NCBI GenBank assembly: GCA_037892935.1
Contig: JAYXKI010000014.1
Span: 372,001 to 436,000, forward strand
Origin: Phlebopus portentosus
Taxonomy: Eukaryota; Basidiomycota; Agaricomycetes; Boletales; Boletinellaceae
Length of the DNA stretch: 64,000 nucleotides
Direction: 5' to 3'
Shown here: positions 56,102 through 64,000 of the stretch, piece after piece
Numbering within the stretch: the first letter of the stretch is position 1
Layout of the letters: every line of letters begins with the position of its first letter
Position numbers and translations under genes: made by a program
Notes under the pieces: generated by a model
Told to the model about the DNA's origin: nothing
Database searches by the model: none
Seen by the model: only the letters and a program-made list of their open reading frames with translations

Positions 56102-56794
56102 GAAGAGTCGAAGTAGGGTGTTTGATAATGTAGATGCCATTCAGGAGAAAATAGTCGAGAAATGAATTCAGGAACAGAGAGGTTTGAGTAAAGTAAGTAA
56201 GGGGTGTGTAGTTTTGTCTGATGATGCTTACATCAGGAAAAGCCCCATCACTTACTAAGACTTGCAACTTATATAAGGTAATGTACCCTCATTAACCGTC
56301 ATATATCTGAGTTATGATGTCTCTCCCAGATTATATGGGGTGAATGTGCGTCTGAGGTCCTCCTACAAGACATTTATCAATAATTTTAGCATTACAGAGC
56401 CATTACTTCTATGCAGTTGCTAATTTATTCTGGATTTATATACTACAGGTGGGTGCGTTAAGTCTTCGACCCCCTGGTTTAGGAAGGAGGATTTGCATGC
56501 TTTTTATAAATACCTATATATATAAATAGTACCACAGGCGTCAGATAGCACCTTGCCAACCAACTTGCCCATATCGGCAAAGGTGAGAGATCACCTCGTT
56601 TCGCAACTGTTTGTTTCCCGAGAAGGCATACAAATCACCTTCCATAAATAGGGGGGCCAAAGACTTATTGTACCTATCTATCGTTTGTTTCGTAGGTAGG
56701 ATAGAGTCACGTGACTGTATGGCGTGTCAACTACATCTCCCTTCTAGATGCTCGCCTCCCTTACACCCACGCCCAACTCACCTCCGGAGTGACA
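56102..56794 (+). promoter_or_regulatory. Spacer and promoter of the JmjC gene, copy 1
   Basis: No gene. TATA-like TTATAAATACC lies at about 56504 and TATATAAATAG at about 56520, with TCACGTGAC at 56707. The start codon is at 56795. Confidence 0.5.
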
Positions 56795-59700
56795 ATGGCA
56801 GGCCTAAGTGATGGGCCACTACGGCCACCTGACTCACCAACTACGGATTGTAGCTCTCTCTCTCCTCCTCCCGATGAACTGTCAAGCCCAGAGCAGCCTC
56901 AAGACTCTCCGCTCACGCCAGAAGGCTCTCCGCTCATGCCAGAGCAGCCTCAAGACTCCCCGCACACACTAGAGCAGCCTCAAGACTCCCCGCCCACGCC
57001 AGAGCAGCCTCAAGACTCTCTGCCCACGCCAGAGCAGCCTCAAGACTCTCTGCCCATGCCAGAGCAGCCTCAAGACTCTCCGCCCACGCCAGAGCAGCCT
57101 CAAGACTCTCCTCTCACGCCAGATCCGCTCACGCCAGATCCGCCCACACCCACCTCCCATCCTCCTGCAATGGCAGGTGAAAACCCTGATCCGACCCAGC
57201 CGTTGCGTGATGCAACGACAGACGGGGTCTCGTTCTCTCCACAACCGGATGGCGTGCCAACTTCATCAGAGACACCCGAGGCCTCTCCACCACCTCGCGA
57301 TCATCTCAACAGCCTGATCGAGAGATTCCAGCGTGGCCCGAGCCCGGTCGATGCAGCCATGCTACTTTCCCCAGTTAGCTCTACAGCGAATTACTACATG
57401 CATCCACAGAGTGTGCGGGACCTACTTGCGCAAGTTGACCGTCGAGAGGACATTCCTGGGACACCCGAATTCCTCCTCCGCCGCCTGTACGCCGTCACTC
57501 ACAAGTTTAATGACAAATTCATCAACGGAGCCAAAAATGGTAATGTATTTGCCAGATCCGCTTTCCTCGAGATCAAGGAGAACGTGGCTTCAGAGTGGAT
57601 GCATGGCTTTGCCCAGAATCTCGTTTTCGACAAGGTCGCATTCGCCCTCTCCAAGTGCCCTGCCGAGGACGACAGGCCGCTGCAATCTCCAAGTATGGGA
57701 AGTCTCGGCATTCACAAGAGTCTGAAGAAGGTGTTTGACCGATATGAAGACTGGAGGACGACGCTTAAGGAGTTCAAAGAGGTGATGGAACACACCTGGA
57801 GGTACAACGATAACCAATACATTTTCCCCTGGAGCAAGGGCAACGCAATCTCTGATTGGGTAAGGGCGGGGTTCATCGAGGGCGCTGATTCCATGGATGT
57901 TGTAAAGCCTCTGGTAGAATCCGACTACAGCTCCCAGCTGATGCCGTCCCTCTTGAAAGATGTTCCCACGCAAACCCCACCTCAGCCTGACTCTGGTAAT
58001 GATGAGATGGACGTTGATGCGGATTCACAAGCTCATGCGGCTTCTGGTAACAACGATGGCACCCCTAGCCCTGCTAGGCCAGAATGTGACGGCCCTGGAC
58101 AGATAGACGAGGTTTCACGATCTCTGATTCAGGCTCTGAACAAGACCTGGGGTAGCGCCAGAGCCAGCATGGTCTTTACTAACTTCTGCTATGCCGCACT
58201 TGGCTTGCGTGGTTTGATGCTAGTGAGTTAATTCCACGTATGTACGGAGCTTAGACTGATGCTACTGGCAGAGAGGTGAACAGATCCGTTCGGAGAAGGG
58301 CTCAATGAAAAAGCTATATGATCTACTCAAGTGCGTTTTCCCCTTCTAAGACAGACCGAATAGAGCGTAACGCATACAACAGCCCAAATTCGAAGGACAC
58401 TGGGGATATCGTGAAAAAGAAGACTGCGGGGGACTTTCAACTGCTTCGCCCACTGTACGTCATGTCAATGATATCGCCGATTACCCTTCTGGGCGGCTCT
58501 GTCGTTAGCAGTTCCCATGAGCGGATTCCTTTATTCGCCCTTGCCCAGGTACGCCTGCGCATATTCCGTCGGTTCTGCGCTTACGTTGAAGCATAGACTG
58601 CTACTGCTCGGGGACTTAAGAGAGACAGGACGAGAATGCGTATCGAGTATATGCTGTCACGGCTAGTGATCGGCATGACTCTTTACGGTGCAAAGGTGTA
58701 TGAAGCCGGTATTTCCGCCATTTTAGGAGAATGTGACTCTCTCTGGAACGAGGAAAGCACAAGTGCTCCAGGCGCTCAAGCCTACATCCAAGAACAAAGC
58801 CCTCCTCCTAGCAGAGCTTCCTCCCACCCTGCGCCTGGCATTTCTCTGGTGGTCCCAGAGCACCCTCCTGCAAGCGATGATGGCTTAAGTGATGGCGGTT
58901 CAAATGAGGACGCAGAGTTCGAGAACTCAAGAGCGCTAGTCAGAGACACCAAGGTGACACCCAAGGAATGGGAAAGGATGCTGAAAGAAACCACTGATGA
59001 GACGACGTACCTTCATCGACGCTTGCTTTCTGCGATCCGTCAAACCCTTGTCGATGATATGAAAGGCGTGAACTTGCTAGGTGATGGCTCGGCCATGGTT
59101 GATGGAGTCCTACGCGACGCATATTCACAGGTGCAAAATAACAGTGGAAAGCCTTACCGGCTAAAGCCCATAAAGCTAGCATCATGGTCACGGATCCCAG
59201 TCGGGGCTCCCTTGGAGCCGTCGAGCAAACACATGGCGGACAACGATGGGGATGACAACTCCCGCCCTTCCAAGCGCATCAGGACTGGAGAAGAGAGTTC
59301 AAAAGCCACCAGCTGACAAAGGAAGGCGGGGCATAAGAAACGCAAGAGCGCGAAGATGGTCGTCGATGATGACGCCAGTAGCAATGGGGAGGAAGAAGGC
59401 GGGGGTGAGGAGGTCGTAGATGAAGAGAGAAGGGCGGATGTGGAGAGACCTGCAGAATCGCAAGGTGATGCCGATGTCCATGAAGAGGAGATCATAGCCA
59501 ACGTTGGTGGGTCAACTGGTAATGGCCGGCACACCCTAGCATCGGCGGCGCTCGTTGAATCGAATGAAACTGGCTCTCAAGCATCGGCAAGCCTGCCAGT
59601 CCCCGATGTATATGGACAAGCTACAGATCTAGAGTGGCGAAGCTGGGCCATTCCCAAGGTCAGTGCAGTCTCGAGTTGCATCATCGCCTCGTTGGGCTAA

Positions 59701-61586
59701 CTTTCCAAAAGAAAAAACCAGAATTCATATCTATTCACAATGTCCCAGTCATCAAATTCAAGCAAACGGAAAAGACATCCAAGAAGGGAGCAAAGTTGAA
59801 AACCTATAGACTCGAATGGGAGAAAGAAAGCTTCACTGTTTATTCGTGGGACAAGAGGGCACGTCAGATGCACAGTTGCTCTCCACTTCTCACCTCTGAC
59901 GCTGATCTTTCTCTTTTAGCGAGTTCTTGCCCGACGCATCAAGGCTCTTATGAGGGACACGAGCTATCAGACTGCACCGTACGCGACGGTACAAGTCTAC
60001 TCGATAGACCAATGGGAAAATTTGAAGATTCTTGAGCAGCGCAGCACGTTTAGAAGTGGACATATACTTATTAAATGGCATGGAAGGGACCTAGAGGCGT
60101 TTGACGGTCGTGTGAGGTGCGGTATGAGGGAGGCCTTCGATACCGAGGCGCCAATCTCTGCAAACGGTGCACCTATGTCCTTTACTGTACTTATGGGCCA
60201 CCTACTGACACAAATCAAGACTGCACAGAGACAGAGGTGGGGGAGAATTTATTCAAGCAAGTGAGGGGAAACTACCGAGACTTTGCCCGCGCTACTGAAG
60301 TTGATGAAAAGAGCTGGAATGAGGCATTAAAGAAATACAGGGAAGACATGAAGAAATGGGAGAAGGACAGGGCGGAGTATGAAGACAAGCTAGCAGCATA
60401 TAACGCAAGTATGAAGGAAGGGAGAACGAGTGCTAAGCCTTGGAAGAGACCTTCGAAGCCTGCTAAGCTTAGGGCAGAGCCAAAGATAGATAAGCTTAGC
60501 CACCTTCGCCCCTTGAACTTCTTAGATATGCCTCTAAGTGGAGACGTTTTTGAAAGGTGGGCCCTACAACTACCCGCCTCCATACGATGTTTGCTTTGAC
60601 CTCGCCCCTTTCAGACCTCTCGATGATTTGTCAAAGTTCTTTGCACGACAGTCGTTCGTGCGCGACAGCAAGCTATACGTATTCTCCACCCCCTGCCCTC
60701 CTGAGCAATTTGGCAAGTCCTGGCTGCTGGCCAGCATAAGATCAGCCTGGTCGGATTGGCATATCGACACCGCAGGGATGGCGACGGCACTCCACGTGAT
60801 TGACGGCAGAAAACTAATCTTTATCTCTTGTGACTTTCGACTGTTTCCAGCGGGCTGGCAAGAAGAGCGCGACGGACATCTAGCATGCGACGCCGTACTG
60901 CTGGAAAGGGGAGATACCTTGTAAGTAACCCCCTCTAACCCGCCTCGACACGGCTCACGCTTTGCTGCAGCTTAATGAAGCCTGGAACTAGTCACTTCGT
61001 TGTTACGCTGGTCCATTCGACGGTAATTGGAGCTCACTTCTATTCTCTCTCGTCCATGAAGGAAACGCTCGTGGGGCTGCTACGAGTGCACTATCTCGGC
61101 AGGACAAGCACAAACGTCCTGCACAATACATCGCCCATTATGCTCGCAAAATGCCTTGCTTCTTTGGCAGAACGCTGCGGTTCAGGTATGCCGCCGGATG
61201 CAGAGGGGAGGGTTGGGCTGGGTAAGCCGAAAGTCGCGCTCAAGGGCGCGACGAACGAGGACCTCGCATATCTACTCATCATAAATGCACACATCGATCA
61301 GCTGCAACCCGAGTGCTGCCCGGACGACACAGATGCATGGCAAAAAACTCGGGAGTTTGCATTGGACTATCCACTAATCAGGGGTGCACTAAGATGCGTC
61401 GTGGATCGCATGGAGGAGGCCGCCTCTGACGCTCTCATGAGCGCAGAGGATGAATTCTTCAGAATAGTGAAGGACTTTGAAGTGAGGTTGGCAAAAGAAG
61501 TCGGAAATAGCTGGGCCAATGACGGTAGAAGCATTAAAGTAACTTGTGTAGACCATCGCCATAATGGCAGGCATAGCTGGCAATAG
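56795..61586 (+). pseudogene. JmjC-domain protein gene, copy 1, nearly intact
   Basis: A multi-exon gene. Exon 1 is 56795-58222, then 58272-58330, 58383-58548, 58629 onward, with further exons to the stop at 61584. The N-terminus is Pro/Ser-rich with 10-residue QPQDSPPTPE repeats, then an uncharacterised helical region, acidic linkers, and a Lys/Glu-rich coiled-coil-like segment (YREDMKKWEKDRAEYEDKL). The C-terminal JmjC-like fold reads SDWHIDTAG (HxD at 60760), HVIDGRKLIF, then across an intron DTFLMKPGTSHFVV (distal His at 60993) and GAHFYS. Such enzymes use Fe(II) and 2-oxoglutarate to hydroxylate or demethylate proteins, often histones. One TGA lies in frame at 59314, and a frame change near 60550 needs an intron or error that I could not resolve. 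Functional status uncertain. Confidence 0.75.
56888..57130 (+). repeat. 30-bp coding repeat (QPQDSPPTPE), copy 1
   Basis: About seven 30-bp units within the first exon of the JmjC gene. Copy 2 (39177-39360) has about five. The repeat stays in frame in both. Confidence 0.8.
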
Positions 61587-61650
61587 ATGTGTATAGTAAT
61601 TAGCACGTGATACTGCTGTATAGCATCCAACTGCGGACACGTCGACTGCA

Positions 61651-61664
61651 GATGCGTACGCATC
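61651..61664. promoter_or_regulatory. GATGCGTACGCATC palindrome, copy 1
   Basis: Perfect 14-bp palindrome between the JmjC and TET/JBP genes, counterpart of 43874. GCACGTGATA lies upstream. Confidence 0.55.
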
Positions 61665-61836
61665 CCTCCCCCCCCCCCCGCAATCAGCACCCAAGCCCCC
61701 ACCCCCGGTCCCCTGCTTTTCTAGGCCACAGCTGCTCCCTGGGCCCCGGTTTGGATTCAGCTACACTTGCTTTTGGCAGGTAAGTGATCCCCAAACAGCC
61801 TCATCTCACCATAGCTGGCAGCCTGCTCAAGCAGAG

Positions 61837-62310
61837 GTGCTGAAAAGGCCGAGTGCTGCTGAGCCCGTGCTGCATAGCCGGGGCAGTTCCAGCCATCTGG
61901 GAGGTGTGCTATGTGCTGCTGAACCCATGCCACTTAGCTGGGGCAGCGCTGGCACACTTCGGCCCTCTGCCAGCCATCTGGGAGGTGTGCTATGCGCTGC
62001 TGAACCCATGTCACTTAGCTGGGGCGGCGCTGGCACACCTCGGCCCTCTGCAATCCAACTGGGAGGTGTGCTGCGCACTGCTGAACCCATGCCACTTAGC
62101 TGGGGTGGTGCCGACACACCTCGGTCCTCTGCCAGACACCTGGGAGGTGTGCTGCATACTGCTGAACCTATGTCGCTTAGCTGGGGCAGCACTGGCGCAC
62201 CTCAGCCCTATGCAAGCCAGCTGGAAGGCATGCTGTGCACTGCTGAACCTGTGCCACTTAGCCAGGGCAGTGTTGCCGCACCTTGGCCCTCTGTGAGCCA
62301 GCTTGGGAGG
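61837..62310 (+). repeat. 81-bp minisatellite, copy 1
   Basis: Units start at 61921, 62002, 62083, 62164 and 62245, exactly 81 bp apart, with partial units at each side. GC-rich, no stop in several frames. It lies just upstream of the TET/JBP start codon and is probably not translated. Confidence 0.88.
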
Positions 62311-62419
62311 TTGGGGGTTGTGCTGGGCATGCCATAGCACTCCGCCAGCCATCCACAGCCCTGAATCTCACCAGTCCTCTGTAGTCAGGCCAGCACTGAG
62401 CGCTATTTTACAGGTAGAG

Positions 62420-64000
62420 ATGGCAGCAGGTACTTCTATTAAGTCTAAGGCAGCTGGTGCTGGCCAGCGAAATGAGAGCAGCACATCGCCGCAAGCATCA
62501 GTTATAAAGCCTGCTTGCCAATCTGAGGGTGCATTGAGACTGGGTTTGCAGGCGAGCTTAAGGGCTCCAGGCCTACCTGGTGAGCAGCTAATCCCTCAAG
62601 GACTAGAAGAGTTGGCAGAAGTGCCCTCACCATCCATCGCTTCAAAACGAAAAAATTGTCCGAGAGGCAGGGCATCTCGTGAGAAGCATGTCAAGCGACA
62701 CAGGCAACATATGGAGCAGGTTAAGGAGTGAGTGGCCAGCTATTCTCCTACAAGTCTTGCTCAGCACAGCCCATCACCTGGTAGTCAACCGACATTCAAC
62801 ACCCCAGCTTCTCCAAAGCCAGAAGGCCATTACAGAGGTTCTATTGGAGCTCCGCTAGGTGATCCAGTCTTAAGTGCACAGGAGTATGTGGTAGACCTAG
62901 ATGTCCACCATCTTCAAGGGACAGGGCCAGGTTGGATAGGCCTAGGCGACAGTAGGTGCATTGCTACATTTGCTAAAAAAATTGCTGAGCGGTAGATGCA
63001 GGTACAGGGCCAGAAGTTACATCCTTGGATGGCAGCGAGATAAAATGGCTTGTAGAGCATGAGGGGTGGCGCTATATTCCAAATGACCCCAGGTAAGTCG
63101 CTGTTGGATTCCTAACTTCTATTCTAGCATGGGCCATCAAGGAGGGCGCAGGTCTTGTTAGACAGGGGGAGGCGAGTTTTTGCTGTTAAAGCCAGAACAC
63201 CCAACAACTGGGACCGCACTGTGACTGGGGTTGAGAAAGCCATGGATGAATTTAGCTCGGCAATTAACCTTGGGAACAAGGATCTCTTTAATCACAGACG
63301 AGGGGAGTTCCCAAGTTTTGTATTTGGTGATGCTGCACATGGAGGGGGACGATCAGTAAGCAGAGAGCCTCTCTCTATCTGAATGAGACTCACTTAGCAT
63401 ATATCTATAGCAACCTGCGACTGTAAAGGTCAAGGATAGCAGGGTAGAAGCTCTGCAAAAATTCCAAAATGATGCCAGCGTAGAGCATTATTTGGGATTT
63501 GTTTCTAGTAAGTTGACCTGTCCTGGCAATTGCTACTAGCCAGTTCTCATTGCTGCCAGGCACCTTCAAGACCTGGTTTCCACTCATATCTGAGCTCTAT
63601 GAGAGAGAAAAGCGATGCACCGCGAGTCACAACAGCATAACAGCAAGTGCGCTTCTTAAATCGCAGTTCTCCTCTATGGCTCTTAACTTAGGTGGGGAGG
63701 TTGCAACATGCTGGCACAGGGATGCAAAGAATTTATTTTTTGGCCTCTGCTGTGTCGGTGTCTTTGGGTGCTTTGACTGGAGAAATTCTGGACAGCTGAT
63801 GTTCAAGGAGGCGAAGGTCATCATTGAACTTAGGCCTGGAGATGTCGTACTGTTCCCATCAGCAGCCCTAACACATAGGAATGCTCCAATTGCCAACGAC
63901 TCAAGCAGGAGATCAGTAGTTCTTTTTACAGCTGGGGCAAACTTTCAGCATATTGCTCAGGGGCATAAGACGGCAGGGTGCAGAAGTTATAAAGAGAGAA
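62420..64000 (+). CDS. TET/JBP-type 2OG-Fe(II) dioxygenase, copy 1, cut by window end
   Basis: Exons are 62420-62727, 62770-62951, 63002-63092, 63142-63355, 63411-63507 and 63560 onward, all with consistent phases. With the ending seen in copy 2 the protein would be about 475 residues. The N-terminus is low-complexity and basic (GRASREKHVKRHR). A conserved lead-in follows: EGWRYIPNDPRRAQVLLDRGRR, typical of basidiomycete TET/JBP proteins. The catalytic core has His and Asp in WHRDAKN, distal His in SAALTHRNAPI and Arg in SRRSVVLFTAG. Enzymes of this family oxidise 5-methylcytosine or thymine in DNA. No stop is seen up to the window end. In mushrooms such genes are known to travel with KDZ-class transposons. 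Here the partner transposase is Plavaka-like. Confidence 0.82.

Larger units (their letters stand above)
52734..64000 (+). mobile_element. Giant Plavaka-type transposon, copy 1, right part (runs off window)
   Basis: It continues 8129-16574 after the Gypsy B insertion and matches copy 2 from about 35028 to 46230. It carries the transposase, the JmjC gene, the minisatellite and most of the TET/JBP gene. The DUF6532-like gene and right end should lie beyond 64000. Confidence 0.9.

Noticed and set aside
1..64000. CRISPR arrays, rRNA, tRNA, bacterial promoters or terminators
   Set aside because: None seen. The repeats are LTRs, minisatellites and inverted repeats, and the genes are spliced eukaryotic ones.

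Overview
The window is a block of nested transposable elements from a mushroom-forming basidiomycete (probably Agaricomycetes). The evidence is short GT-AG introns of about 50-60 bp, Ty3/Gypsy elements with long LTRs, a Plavaka-type (CACTA-like) transposase, a TET/JBP-type dioxygenase, JmjC-like and DUF6532-like genes, and no prokaryotic features. I see no ordinary host gene, tRNA or rRNA. All calls are from reading the sequence; no database search was run.

Layout. (1) 1-1157: the 3' part of an LTR (LTR-A). (2) 1158-5842: Gypsy element D on the minus strand (start of pol, gag-protease, primer site, 5' LTR), its pol cut by LTR-A. (3) 5843-8128: decayed Gypsy element E on the plus strand (RT, RNase H, integrase). 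(4) From 8129: copy 1 of a giant DNA transposon inserted in E's integrase. It is interrupted at 16574 by Gypsy element B (16575-52729, two 1,628-bp LTRs, TSD CCGC) and resumes at 52734, running past the window end. (5) Inside Gypsy B, at 26344-50433, sits a complete 24,090-bp copy 2 of the same giant transposon. The nesting is E > giant copy 1 > Gypsy B > giant copy 2.

The giant transposon has imperfect terminal inverted repeats starting CAGGAAA(T/A)CAGTCCA and an apparent AT target duplication. Gene order from the left end: AT-rich subterminal repeats; a 1.8-kb inverted-repeat segment with a 232-bp-arm hairpin; an intact five-exon MAPKKK-like protein kinase; a Tc1/mariner-type MITE; a doubtful minus-strand gene; a 128-bp MITE; the Plavaka-like transposase (4 exons, 993 codons); a large Pro-rich JmjC-domain gene; an 81-bp minisatellite; a TET/JBP-type 2OG-Fe(II) dioxygenase (6 exons); a DUF6532-like gene; and an AT-rich right end. 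The palindrome GATGCGTACGCATC, often beside TCACGTGA, recurs in the spacers. The inference is a self-mobilising element that carries its own DNA-base oxidase, a putative histone/protein hydroxylase and a kinase.

The two copies are nearly identical except within the JmjC gene, where copy 2 has many C-to-T/G-to-A differences and about nine stop codons (mostly CGA or TGG changed to a stop). Copy 1 has one nonsense codon in the transposase and one in the JmjC gene; copy 2 has a frameshift in the transposase and one in the TET/JBP gene. Gypsy B also carries a spliced antisense gene between pol and its 3' LTR, and giant copy 2 interrupts one of its exons.
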